Source: [Phialemoniopsis] sp. UDSM-2020 (lineage: Eukaryota; Ascomycota; Sordariomycetes; Thyridiales; Thyridiaceae). Taken from it: a stretch of DNA of 64,000 nt. The stretch spans positions 1,240,001-1,304,000 of the forward strand of contig JAEILZ010000008.1 of the NCBI GenBank assembly GCA_018873225.1, written 5' to 3'. The notes under the pieces were generated by a model. That model had not been told where the DNA came from, made no database searches, and was given only the letters and a program-made list of their open reading frames with translations. Positions 1 through 11,984 of the stretch are shown piece after piece. The translations under genes were made by a program, and so were the position numbers. Each line of letters begins with the position of its first letter. Positions within the stretch are counted from its first letter, which is position 1.

Positions 1-461
1 CCATGAGGATCTCTCGGATTGAAATCGCTCGACGGGTCTGGCTGCAGCGCCCTCCGTGGTGAGTAACCCTCGGCGGCAAGTGCCTCATCGACCTTCGCCC
101 TGGGAGGGCGCATAGACTTGGGCGCCGGCGTCTCGGGCGCGTCAGAGCCATGGCGGTCGACTGGCATGGCGACTGGCTGCTGCTGCGAGCTGGAATAGAC
201 TGCTGCTGCTGTCTCGTCAGCCGTGGATCCTGCTTCTGCTTCTGCTCTCTCCTCGGCCACGTTCTCCTCGTCGCCGTAACTTCGACGGTTCGCGGCGAGC
301 TGCCTCAAGGCTCCTTCCATAGATGGGCCTTCGTACTCGTCCATGTCCTGGTCCTCGGTCTCGTACGGCGACTCGTCCCCAAACGGCCTCTTTAGGTCGC
401 CGTACATGTCCGGCTCGGGCATCCTGGGGGAAGAAGACGGGGGGTTGTGTTGGGAAGGCAT
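1..461 (-). CDS. 5' part of unrecognised low-complexity protein (partial)
   Basis: Reading the minus strand from an ATG at 461, one frame stays open to the window edge, about 153 codons, with no stop. The N-terminus starts MPSQHNPPSSSPRMPEPD. It is rich in Pro, Ser, Glu and Asp, with a Glu/Ala stretch and a short Gln run, so it looks intrinsically disordered. I see no domain, signal peptide or membrane segment. The frame is supported by its openness and by an A-rich context (ACAAA) before the ATG. The rest of the gene lies outside the window, so function cannot be assigned. A nuclear or scaffold protein would fit the composition, but that is only a guess. Confidence 0.6.
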   Translation of the reverse strand, partial: MPSQHNPPSSSPRMPEPDMYGDLKRPFGDESPYETEDQDMDEYEGPSMEGALRQLAANRRSYGDEENVAEERAEAEAGSTADETAAAVYSSSQQQPVAMPVDRHGSDAPETPAPKSMRPPRAKVDEALAAEGYSPRRALQPDPSSDFNPRDPH

Positions 462-1598
462 TTTGTGGAAGGGGCACGTACGTGTTTGTGTCTTTGGAAC
501 GATGTTGAAATGGGCTCTTAACAACTTACTTCTATAAGATTGGGCAGGTGGTTGTTGAAGAGGATTGATGTTCGTGCACAGGAGCGATGACTTTGCTAAT
601 CAGGAAAAGGATTGGACGAAGGGGAAACAGTGCTTGTCGTGGAGAAGAACGAGACATCTTGTCCTGAACGGGGACAGAAGGGAAGAGCAGATAAAAGCTG
701 TTTGGCAACAAAGGAGGTTGCTGCGACATTGTCGGCTAATGGCCCGTTTGGGTCAATTGTTGAACAAAGAAACAGAGCTGTCGGATTGGGTCTGGCTGTC
801 AATAGAACTGAAGAGCTTCGTCAATAGGTAGGATACGTAGGGATTGAGGCGGGGAGAACAAAGACAACAGCACGCAGAATCCCGTGGCACCGCATGCGGT
901 CATTGTCGCTTTTGTCATTGCACGGAAATGAGCAATCGCTATGCTTGCTTGCTTGTTCAACCTCCCGCTGAGGCTCGTTTGACTAGCATCAAAGAGCTCG
1001 GATTGACCGCGTGTGGCTGGCGTAATGATGCTTTCGTCCGTGGTGTTGAGCGCCGCCTTTGTTGCACCGGGCCCATTGCGCAGCCATCGCATCAAGGATG
1101 ATGGACGAGTTTCATCGAAAGCGACTAATGATATCAAAGACCTGAGGGTTTCAAATCTTGGGGACCTGCAAGACTGTGTATCTATCGACAGCTTCGACGT
1201 GTGAATGACCCTTCTGTGCGGTCCGTCACTTCTAAGATGGAGCCCTAGTCCACTAGGAACATCAGCCCTGGAGGGCCAGGCTAGTGCTGGAACCGCTGAA
1301 CAAGTGCGCTATAGCCGCCGAAGCTTAGCCTCCGGGGCAAGGAAGATGCGACATAACCTAAACTGGCCAGAATCCTTCAAAAGTTGTAGTTGGAATCATT
1401 ACACATCAATCGTGTTCGCAGAATGATCATAAGTAAATATATAAACTGAAGAGAAAACTTGGAATGAATTCTTGAGTAGAAAGAGTATTATTGCGCTGAG
1501 ATGGTAATCATTGAGCCTTTTCCCCGTCATTCGAATGATGACGCAGTTTTCAAAGAGACAACAAACAGAATTATTAACAAAACGTTGACGGAGAGCGC
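462..1598. other. Intergenic stretch, no gene seen
   Basis: About 1.1 kb between the divergently placed start at 461 and the 3' end of the fructosamine-kinase-like gene at 1599. Only short frames without coding character occur here. The part near 461 should hold that gene's promoter and the part near 1599 the 3' UTR of the other. No repeat, tRNA or mobile element was recognised. Confidence 0.5.
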
Positions 1599-3108
1599 TC
1601 AAAATCCCCGAGGCTTTGGGGGGCAGACTTCCTCACCACGTTCCTCTGCCCACTCCTCGTATGTCTGCGGTACCTCTCTGTCCAGCTCGGCGAGGTGTCG
1701 CAGCATCCTAGAGCATGTATCAGTCCCGGGGTTTTCCAGCGGGTGTGTGAACTGAGACTTACTCTGAGCGGTAATGGTGAATGCCCACAAATGTGACAGC
1801 CACTCTGGTTTCGAAAGCACTGGACTTTATCAGCCTGCCGATCAAATAGTTGCCAATTGATAACACTCACAGAAGATACAGAAGTTGGCGATATCGGTGG
1901 TCTTCCACGGGCGAAGACTTCTCAAAGTAATTGTGGTACCGGTTGATGAAGGCAGGCCCGAAGCTGGTCCAGACACAGCTCCAAGGGCCCAGCTCAAACT
2001 CGTTGTGGCCGTACATGGCACAAGGATCGTATATGACGGGCAGGCCCTCGACGTCAACGCCGGTGTTTCCATGCCAGAGGTCGGTGTGGAGCAATCGGGG
2101 AACGATGCCCCGGCGGCCAGTCTCCAGCGGCCGAAGCAGGCGAGGAATGACACGGTCGAGCACCACCGATATCAGTCGCTGGTACTCAACGGGGTCATCT
2201 GGGGGCCCTTGAGCGAGGTGCTCGGCACGGAAGAGATACCTCATATACCGCCGGAAGTAGTCCTCCCATGACGCCCCCTTGGCCACCCGCACCGGCAAAA
2301 GGCCGGCAGTCGTGGGCACGTGGAAGCCATACAGGCCATCAGGTGCCACTGCCCGCTTGTGCATCTCGGCGACCTGCTCTGGCAACGTGTTCGGGTCGGG
2401 AGGCTCGTTGAGCAGGTCGACGAACCCGGAGAGGAAGAAGTGTACGTTGGGCTTGCTCTCGTATGTACCACAGCCGTATGGTAGCGGGGCGAGCTCGGGC
2501 ATGGCCTTGTTGATGGCCTTGAGGGACTCGTTCTCGCCTTGGAACATGACCTTTCCCGCGATGCCGGGCGAGGCTTTAAGGAAATATCGTTTGGCCTCGC
2601 CGCCTTCGGTGGTCTCGATACATGCCGAGCGGGACCAGCTGCTGATTCCGTGAGGGTTGATGGAGACGATCTCAGCACCAGGCGGCATCACTGGCCATGC
2701 CTCGTGTTAGTCAAAGTGTACCCAAATAGAAGAAGGTAACCTACTCTTCTTGACGGCCGGATCGACTGTCTCAATGAGACTTGCGGGAATAGGGTTACTG
2801 GCATGCTTGAGCCAGCCATCAGTGTCCTCCCACATGACGTCAATATCTTCGTCATCCTCGATGGATGCGACTTTGCGATACTTTTCTCGATTTCCTGCAT
2901 CTGTCCAGGACTGCGCGAGAGTTTGCATCCGTAGTCGGCCTTCATCTCCTACAAGCAGATGATCCACAGTTGCCCGGAACGTGTGAGGATCCATGGGGTC
3001 GTCAAGCAGAGCAGCTGCCCTTTCGTCCTGAGGAAGGTCCATGTCGGCGAGGTTCGTGTCGGCCAAGTGCTGGCTCAAGGCATTCATTGCTCTGCCGTAA
3101 TCGGGCAT
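1599..3108 (-). CDS. Fructosamine/ketosamine-3-kinase-like protein
   Basis: Four exons: 3108-2745, 2690-1871, 1819-1763 and 1707-1599, giving 449 aa. The introns (54, 51 and 55 nt) have clean GT-AG ends and keep frame. From about residue 125 the protein matches the fructosamine kinase fold: YFLKASPG near the ATP site, then LLHTDLWHGNTG as the catalytic loop, then a VIYDPCAMYGHNEFELG segment. Family members phosphorylate ketoamines on glycated proteins in the cytosol so that they can be repaired. Two oddities: the usual HGD of the loop is HTD, and the first roughly 120 residues (acidic, ending ETVDPAVKK) are not part of the kinase domain. The intron splitting MM at the domain start may mean a fused or alternative first exon. 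Family call good; exact substrate unknown. Confidence 0.8.
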
Positions 3109-3775
3109 CTTTGTTCGCCTTATTTATCTTGTTGCCAAATGAGGTAGTACGATGATTCACCTCGTGAGCCTGGATCTCCAAGAACAGGATGGGGGAGGAA
3201 TGGAACGAGAGAAGTGGCTCGTGTGAGGGGCAAGGCTCCAACCTCGATCGTGAGTTTTTACTCCCCATCGAGGCTTGGCGGAGCGGACGCAAATGGGTAA
3301 CGCAACGAGGGGCAAGTTTCAGCTCCCAATGCTGGCTGCTTATCGTGTCACAAAAACATTTGCTGTTCGTGCTTCGGTCCGCTCCCTAGATTGGCAGCCC
3401 ACCCGGCCCTTCTGGCACAAAAGTGCAAAATTAGGGAGCATTGCAGAAAACCGGTGAGTCCAGCACATTGGGGTTACTCCTTGGCGTTTTCTAGAGTGCC
3501 TGAGTGGATCACGATGCATCAACGGTGCCGGGGTGGCTTGGTCAAGGAGGGTGTGTCGGAACCGTCGGCCCAAAGTCACGATAGTTTGAGGGTGTGCTGC
3601 ACATGCATGCTGCCAGAAGGAGTCAGGTCCATCAGGCTGTAGAGTCCACGTGACGAATGCACATGCATTTATTATGTTGATGTCCGACTGCAGTACACCT
3701 GTTGCTCCCCATCTGTGACCATCTATCCCTCCATGGTCGACTTCAATTTGGAAACCTCGTCGGCGACTGCCCATC
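3109..3775. promoter_or_regulatory. Shared upstream region of two divergent genes
   Basis: About 670 bp separates the start of the kinase-like gene (3108, minus) from the start of the NACHT gene (3776, plus), so both promoters must lie here. I see no convincing gene in it and no recognisable operator. Confidence 0.4.
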
Positions 3776-6700
3776 ATGGCTTCCCCAGGCCAGCCATTCC
3801 TAGATATCCCTGCCGAGTTCGGCGGCCGGACCTCCCCCGGACTTACGCCTGAGGACCCTGCCTTGCTACGGGAGAGGTCGCCTTCTGGCTCCTCCTGGTT
3901 TTCTCTTGGCTTTGGATCGCGATCTCGGTCATCGTCCACCACCATAGCAGTTTCAGAACTTGCTCTGACCAGCAGCGATGACAAGGGACCTCTTGGGCTC
4001 ACAACACTCCACCTGCCAGGCCTGAGTAAGATTGCTATAGCTCACATTGTGTTCATTCATGGTCTTGGCGGCGGGTCAAAGCATACCTGGACACATGGCA
4101 CTACCTTCTGGCCACGGGACCTGCTTCCTCTACAGAGCCCTTTCCAATCCACGGCTATATACAGCTTTGGTTACGATTCCGATTTCACTCGTAAAAGTAC
4201 CTTGGAGATAAACGACTTCTCCCGAGCTCTCCTCAACAGTATGGTCCAGAACCCAGATATTGCCAACAAAGAAGTATGCCATAATTATCTGATATATGAT
4301 ATGTCAGGCTGACTTTGCTCACCAAATAGGCTCCTATTATCTTGGTAGGGCACAGCATGGGTGGTCTTGTCATCAAGAAGGTATATGCCATGGCTCAGCA
4401 GGAGAACAACTACAAAGCTCTGGGAAGGAGAGTAAAGGCAGTATTCTTCATCGCCACTCCCCAGCAAGGATCCGACTTAGCTCCGATTCTGAAAAGGCTT
4501 TTCGCATCTTCGGGCCTCAAGCCGTTCCTCAAAGAGCTAGAACACAACTCTGGCACGGTGCGAGATATCAATAAAGACTTCACTCGCTACTTCCCTGACC
4601 TGATTATTCACTCCTTTTACGAGACCACGGCGTTGAGGATCGGCATTCGTCATATCATCATTGTTCCTAAAGAAGCAGCTATACTGAACTGGGCGGATGA
4701 GTACACACAATATCTCGATGGCGACCATCGGAGCATTTGCAAATTCGAGAATGCCGATGACTCCAACTTCAGGACGATATCTCAGGCGTTATCCAGTTGC
4801 CTCAAGGAGCTTTCGGTGGTGCCGTCATCAGAACCGATCTCAAAAGTCCAGCAAAAGGCACTGTCTGAACTAGCTGATCAGCTCCGGATTTACGAGCCCC
4901 CTGCGGACGAAGTCTATCGCATGAAGAGGGACAGGCTCCCTGGCACATGCGAGTGGCTTCGCAAGACTGAAGAGTTTCACAAATGGTGGAATTGCTCTAC
5001 CCCAAAGATGCTGTGGATTAGAGGAACTCCAGGCAGTGGCAAATCCTACTTGGCTGGGTATGCCGTCGAGGATTTCGAGAAGAAGAAGGTAGCCTGTTGC
5101 TATTATTTCTTTTCTCACAGCGACAAGGTGCAGGCTTCCCTGGAACATTTTCTCCTGTCTATGACCTACCAGTTGGCGGCTCTTGTCCCAGGCATCCTCG
5201 AGAAAGTGTGCGAGGTCTGCAAGAGAACCTCCGAAATCCGCAAAGCAGGCTCTCAAGTGCTGCTCAGGAAGCTTTGGGAGGACACTATTCTGAAATCCGT
5301 GTTCGACAGAACTATTTACTGGGTGGTAGATGCTCTGGATGAATGCAGCAATCCTGAAGAGCTAAGTCAATTTCTTGATCGAGTTCGAGGGAAGACGGAT
5401 GGGTCAGTAAAAGTCCTACTTACGACGCGGAACGCACCGCGAGAATTATCGGTTTCTCGGGAGCACATCGTACTATACGAATTGCAGACCCAGGACGTGC
5501 AAACCGACATCGAGAGCTATATTGACTTCCACATGGGGAACATGCACATTACCTCTGCAGAGCGTATGGTGTTACGAGAGAAGCTCCTGACCAAGTCGAA
5601 TGGGTGTTTCTTGTGGGCTACGCTGGTACTGCGGAGGGTGACCAAAACCCATGGCGCCGCTGCTCGACTCAAAGTTCTCGATGAGTTGCCACGTGAGATG
5701 GACAATCTCTATTCGCGCATCGTGCAGTCTATGTCAGATCGGGAGAAGGAGATCTCGAAGACCATTGTCACCTGGGTCGCATGTGCCGTTCGGAAGCTTA
5801 CGGTGGATGAAATGAGGTACATCCTGGCTCGGCGCACAGAAAATGAGATTGTCCCCGTGGAAGAGCTGATCTCGACACACTGCCACGATCTCGTTTACAT
5901 CGACAAAAAGTTTCGAGTGTGCATGCGCCATGCCAGCGCGAAACGCTTTCTTCTGCGTCAAGATATCAATAGCGAATTCGATGAAGCATTGACCATCCGC
6001 GAAGAAGACGGCAACAGAGTGCTGGCCCTTACCTGTCTCGAGTACCTCAATGGTCCTGAAATGCGGCTCAAACCCAAGAGAAAACGGCGTGCAGCCCAGG
6101 AACGCTCTGCATTTGTTTCTTATGCAAGCCATGCCCTGCCGGAGCATATCAAAAGGGCATCGGCAGCGGACCCAGCAATTGTCACTGCGCTGGCCAACTT
6201 CTTGCGATCCAACGTCCTGACCTGGATGGAGCACCTCGCGAAACACAGGGATCTGGATACCGTCATGCAAATGGCCCATGTACTCAAGGGGTTCCTCCGG
6301 CGCAAGTCTAGAGCCGAGTTACTACTCGGAGACGACGTGGTTGTTATCGATGCGTGGACAACCGATTTAGTCAAATTGGTGAGTAAGTTTGGGCACCAGA
6401 TGCAGGCATATCCTGAGTCGATATTGTGCCTCATCCCGTCGTTCTGCCCAAGAGAGTCTGCAGTGTTTCAGCAATTTGCTGCCAACCCCGTCATGTCTCT
6501 CGCCGTACACGGACTTACGTCGAACTCTGTATGGAGCGGTTGTCTCTGTACCATCAAGCTCAGTTCTCGCGAGGGTGCCTCAAACTCTGGATCAGGACCT
6601 ACTGTCCGCCGGGAAAGACTGTGCTCGCTTGCGACTTCGGACAAGCATTTCTGCATCGGGACGACCGTGGGACGGGTCGCCATATTCAATCAGCAGACCT

Positions 6701-8661
6701 GTATCCAGGAAAGATCTCTCGACCACGGTTATGGACTTCAAGCTCGTGACTCGCCGGTTTTGCAGGTCCACTTTGCTGCCACAAAGCAACTCATGGCAAG
6801 CGTCGGCAAGGGGCGAATTCGCCTATGGAACATGGAATCTTGGCAGCTGCAATGGGAGATTAAGATACCGCAAGACTGCCTAGCCATTAGCTTTGCTGAG
6901 CAGGACAGCAGTCTCCTCGTCGCCCTCGCTAGCAACGAGCTTTGGCACTTGGACATTGCAGCACAGGCTGTGACGGACACTACCAGATGGACATCGAGAT
7001 TCCAAGAACACCTGGCTGCATGGCTCTCGGGCACATGCGCATCCCATGCTGCTTTCCACCCTGAGTCCGATTACCTGGCCATAGCTTACAGAGGGCACGA
7101 CGTAGTCATCTGGAACTATGAGCATGACCATTATGAAATCTACAACAAAGAGGGGATGTACACAGGCGATCCAGAAACGACAAAAAGACATATCACTGTG
7201 GAGGCAATGGTGTTCAGTCGCCAGGAGCGGTCTCTTCTGTGCATCAGCTACAACACCTCAGACATGGTTGTTATTGATACCAGGTCTGAGAGAATCGTGG
7301 CTCGAAAGTCTAAAGTCAACTTTGCGAAATTGGTGTCGTCCCCGGATGGAAGGACTTTGGCCGGGGCATCGGGGAGAGAAGGGACTGTTGAGCTTTTCGA
7401 CTTTGAAACTCTGCACAGGCTATACCGTATCTCACCTCAAGACGGCGCCGTGTCGGCGCTTGCTTTCAACGTTGACAGCACCCGTCTACTAGAGATTAGG
7501 AGCAGTGCTCAGGTATGTCGCGTCTGGGACCCGCCAGCCCTATTCAGACAAGATTCGAGGCGCAGCAGCATCGGCACGCCCTCAACGTACAGCAATGACA
7601 CTATGGATCACGGCTTTGAAGAGATAGGCACGTCAACGTCCGAAATCAATCACATCAAATGTGATGCGCTTAATGACTTCTTTTTCGTCGGCAAGGACGA
7701 CGCCACGGTGGCTGTACACGGCATGAAGACTGGAGATGTTGTCGACACTCTCTTTGCGTCCAAGGCGAGCATCAAATATCTGCACTTTGTTGAAAGACAT
7801 AAGCATCTGATCAGTATCGATACCGCTGGTCATCTGGGAATCTATCATGTCTTCAATAACGCTATCACTGGGAAATGGACGAGCGAGAGTGTCTTCCAGC
7901 GGCGTGCGTCCGGTGTGGGTCTGTCACAATTCCTCTGCAATGACGAAATGACCCAATTCCTTCTTAGGATTGACGGCTGGGCACTGATGGTTTCATTACC
8001 CGGAGATGAGGTACTTGCCCGGATCAAAGAGTCAGACATCATGGGCGGCTCCTCGTCGGGATGCTGGGCTCAGCATCCGACGGACCACAAGCTTCTGTTG
8101 TACTTCACCCACTCATCTATTCACACCTTTTCCTGGGAGAAACTGGCTCGGATCTCGCCACCGGCTGGCCTTTCACTTCCTGGTGGACCGCTCCCCACTG
8201 GGTCGCGCATACGCAGTACGGCCTCTTTCAGGGGTGGCATGGTTCTGAACACGATACCGCAGGGCACCCGTGGTCAGCGCCACTTACTTTGCATTCCCAA
8301 CGCCTGTCTCTCGGACGTCAGCGAAGGCAGTCTTGCTGAAGCAGCAAATGCGTCCTCTACGATCGACTGTACATGTCTGATAGGTTTTAGAAGAGACCAG
8401 ATTGTTTTCCTGTGTATTGATGGCTGGGTATGCTCAATACGCCTGAGCTCGCTGTTTCAAGGAGGGCCAGTGAGCAGGGACGAGGTGGCGCATCATTTTC
8501 CACCGCCGACTGACTGGTTGCAGACCAATCGGGACCCGATAGTGAGGATGTCTCGAGGCGGGGATGTTCTCTTTGTTGTTGGAAGAGAAGTAGCTATCGT
8601 GAGGAGGGGGCTGGACAAAAGTTTCGACATTGGGCCTGCCCATGAGACGTGGAGGGCGTAA
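3776..8661 (+). CDS. NLR-like STAND protein: alpha/beta hydrolase-NACHT-WD40
   Basis: Two exons, 3776-4273 and 4330-8661, split by a 56-nt intron; 1609 aa. Residues about 90-330 form a lipase-like alpha/beta hydrolase: FIHGLGGGSKHTW is the oxyanion-hole strand and GHSMGG (173-178) the nucleophile elbow with Ser175. The NACHT NTPase follows, with Walker A GTPGSGKS (398-405) and Walker B VVDALDE (498-504). From about residue 930 to the end there are diverged beta-propeller repeats, including GKGRIRLWN and VWDPPALF. Fungal proteins of this design are thought to act as intracellular sensors whose propeller recognises a trigger, whose NACHT oligomerises and whose N-terminal enzyme is the effector. 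Here the repeats are unlike one another at DNA level, so they are not the near-identical, fast-evolving type of the HNWD family. The role in incompatibility or defence is inferred. Confidence 0.9.
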
Positions 8662-8815
8662 TGAAGTAATATTTATCTGCTTGTGGATTTCCTAAACTAA
8701 TTACGGAGTTTGGAATTTGACTGAGACAATCCAATCAAGATTTGTTATTCCACTGCGATCCTTCTGGACTAACATTCTTGATGCCATCACGCCCTGCATG
8801 CGTCGACAGCCAGTT

Positions 8816-11222
8816 CTAGCGTAGACGCGACGACCACGCCCGAGTGGTCTGAACAGAGGCCTTGGGGCCCTCCACGTGGTCTGCGTCCATCTCGCCAGCC
8901 TCAACCCTCTTGCCGGTGTCAGCACTCAGGGTAGCCGTGGCCGCGCCGGTGGAGCCTAGTCGGCCTGTGTCAAAAATGACGGACACTTCTTCAATCGTCA
9001 GGCGCCTGAGGTGATGTGTCAGTCTTGGACTTTTCGGGCCCCTGAATACGCTTGTGGGGATGTCTTGGGGTTTAACTTACTTGGTCTCGGGGAAGAAGAA
9101 GATCACGATTGCCAAATAGACGACCAGGAGGGCGATGTACACGAGGTAGCTATGAAAGTTTGGTTAGAGTTATCACAAACAAGATGGTTGGTGGTGGCTT
9201 GGGGTAGGGTTCTTACTACTTCCACTGGATGCCAGCCAAGGCCACGGGGTTGACCCATTGGTTCTACAGAAGTAAGTTAGCATTGTCCAAGCTCACATTT
9301 TATCAGTTCCAGTTAAGCATCGAGACGACTTACAAAGGCCTGCGCAACGTTCTGAACCGAAAGCATGATACTCAGACCCTTCAGACGCATGTGGTAGGGA
9401 AGAATCTCAGTTCCGTAAGAGACTGCAGAAGATTAGTTTTTGTTTAGTGAACAATTGTAAAGATTGGCGACTCACATGGCAGAGGAGTCCAACCAATGTC
9501 GTAGAAGCCGTAGTAAATGAAGAGCATTGGTACAATGGCGATACCAGTGGGACGATGGTTGGTCGAAGCAAAGCTTCCCTGTAAAGAGAAGAAGTTTAGC
9601 TTCTCGAAGACCACCAATCAAGTCAGAAATACTTACGGAAAGACTTGTGATGATAATGTACGAAACCAGCATGCCCGCGGTGGAGGTGATCCAGAGCATG
9701 CGTCGGCCAGCGTTCTCCGCGTTGAAGGATCCGATGTACGAGAGAATCAGGTTCCAGACGGCCAGTCCACCGTTGATACCAGCTGTGACGGTTAGTTGTG
9801 ATCTAGGCTTCTCGAAGCAGGTGATGACTACTTACAAATTTGCGTATAGTCGGTGATGCCCGCGAGCTTCAAGATGGGGCTGAGGTAGTACGTGATGATG
9901 CTGTTGCCGACCCAGTTCTGGATTCGATTAGCAGCTGAAACCTCGATGGGAGAATTACACCCGACAGAAAACCTACCGTGCCAGTCGCCATTGTAATCAA
10001 GACCAGAAGGCGCCTTCTGTTTCCCGGGGTCCGCAGGAAGTCCATAAAGCTAGTCTTTGAGTTCTCTTCCTCGAGTTGGATGGCAGTGCGGATCTCCATA
10101 TACTCGTGTGCAACGAGCTCGTCGTTCCGGTCGCCGTTGGCATGGTATTTGGCAAGGATTTCAATGGCCTTTTCGTTGTGCTCGTGGTGGATCAACCACT
10201 ATTAGAGAAGAGTGGTTAGTTTGGGAATCTGAAGTGAGGTGGGATGGGTGTGCTTACTCTCGGACTCTCAGGGATGATGAGGAGAAATGCAAGGACAACT
10301 GTAGGAGCCATGGCCTGGAACAAACAAGGTCCTCGCCATGCCCAGTCCGTAGGACCCCATTCGAGGGCGCCAACTATACATGCTAGGTTAGCGAAGTCCC
10401 TGCGAACAACAAAGTTTTAGACTCACAGCAGAACCACGCAGCAGCGATTGATCCAAAGTAGTAGTTGCAGTAAAAGGAGCACGACAGAATCCTAGGCCCG
10501 GGAGGTTAGCGATAAGCAGGATCTATTCCACAAGGTGGTCACTCACGGTCGAAGCCTAGGATGGGCGATCTCTTGAAGCAGGGCAATGGCGGTGATCTTG
10601 CCAAATGGTCCGGCAGCACTTAATGAGTTATATGTTAGAGAAGCAGTTGAAGGTTGATCTGCGTCACGTACCCGATAATAACTCTTCCAGCAATGAACAT
10701 GGCAGGGCCGTTTGCAAAAGCATTGATGAAGGCTCCGAGGATCTGCCGGCAAGGTTAGAATGGAGGGCTGACGGTGCATTCAAGTACATACCAGAGTCAG
10801 AGATCCCACTGCGAGAGCAATCTTACGTCCCCATCTCGAGTTGATCGCAGAGCAGATGTAAGGGGTACTGTATCTGTTAGGAACCTGTCCACAATGGATC
10901 TCGACAAGGGACTTACACGATAGCAGCTAGAAAATCTCTTAGTAAAGCGAAGGTAGATAGGTCTTGGAAGCTACTTACGAAGAAACAGAGACGCAGAGAT
11001 CAGTCCGAGGTAGCTGCTGCTCGGGTTGTCGAAGTACTTCTGCCACTGGGGCATGGCCTGGAGACCGTTCAGGAGAGACGCATCATAGCCCAGATAGAAA
11101 ACACAGAAGTATAGACCGATGCAGTGAGACACGTTCATGCGGAGTCCGGGGTCCTTCCACCAGCGCGAGTTGGTGTTGTTGCGGAACTGGCTGAAAGCCA
11201 GCTGCTCGTCACTCCCAGCCAT
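8816..11222 (-). CDS. MFS sugar transporter (15 exons)
   Basis: Starts at ATG 11222 (MAGSDEQLAFSQFRNN) and ends at TAG 8816, about 540 aa, the usual size for the Sugar_tr family. I could join 15 exons in frame, one being only 10 nt (10926-10917). Family signatures are present: the loop 2-3 motif SRWGRKIAL, IAGRVIIGGAAGPFGK, PESPRWL at the end of helix 6, and FFFPETKRLTIEEV after helix 12. About 12 hydrophobic segments are visible, with a long hydrophilic loop near RTAIQLEEENSK. It should be a proton-sugar symporter of the plasma membrane; the sequence resembles the lactose-permease-like group, but the substrate cannot be read out. It is head-to-head with the TauD gene and lies beside the dehydratase/aldolase block, suggesting it imports that pathway's substrate. 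Confidence 0.88.
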
Positions 11223-11984
11223 TGTGGTGCGTCTCGAGTCTTGCCGATCGTCTAGTTAGTTGATGCTTTCAGATGCAACAGTCCGGATCGAGCAGGATGT
11301 GATGCGAATAGACAAACGTCGAATTGGAGTAACTCTCGGGAATCCGAGTCTTATGGCGACGCAATATTTCCGTCCAATGACGGCCGCAGCGGAAACCGTC
11401 TCGGTTGCAACGTTAGGAGCCTCGTGTCTTGCCATGCGCGTCTCCCCACGGGGCCCCAGTAGTTTCTCCTCGCGAATACCCACTCGACTGCCTGCAGAGT
11501 GGTAAACTTTGCATGAAACGAGGCACCTCTGGCAAGGTTTGGATTAGTGATTGGCAAGGAGGTTGACAAAAGCAGTTGAACCCCACAAGTTTCCGCGCTC
11601 TCCACACAGCCTCGGAAATCTTAGCTCAAGTTTTGGCTTCCTAGCAAGTATCGTCCAATTAGCCTGTGTGCAAATTTACTAGCTATTATCCAGTTGTGGC
11701 TACTTGACAAGGGCCGCACTATTTGCCCCTGGTACCGAACCGACGCACGATGTAGAATTCCGAGCTCAAAGTTCCGCGCCTCGGAAAGCCCAGTACTTCC
11801 AGCGGAACCTTGACGCCACCAAGACCAGACTGCCAGAAGAACGGCAAAACTACTGGCATATATTGCGCAGGTTTGGCGGTTCGAGATGGAGCTAATTATC
11901 ATCCCTGATACACTATCTAACGGCCTAAGTGACTGTAATTGACATTCTCTGCTTCTATCACGAACACTGCTTCGATAACCAATC
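11223..11984. promoter_or_regulatory. Divergent promoter: transporter / TauD dioxygenase
   Basis: About 760 bp between two divergent starts. It holds a CGG-N4-CCG inverted repeat, CTCGG-GAAT-CCGAG, at 11335-11348, and separated TTCCG (11368-11372) and CGGAA (11390-11394) half sites. CGG triplets in inverted pairs are the kind of site bound by Zn2Cys6 dimers, and such a regulator is encoded next door at 13814. The regulatory role is inferred from sequence form and position only. Confidence 0.4.

Noticed and set aside
3340..4002. 220-codon minus frame before and over the NACHT gene start
   Set aside because: Overlaps the hydrolase N-terminal coding exon and has no recognisable feature.
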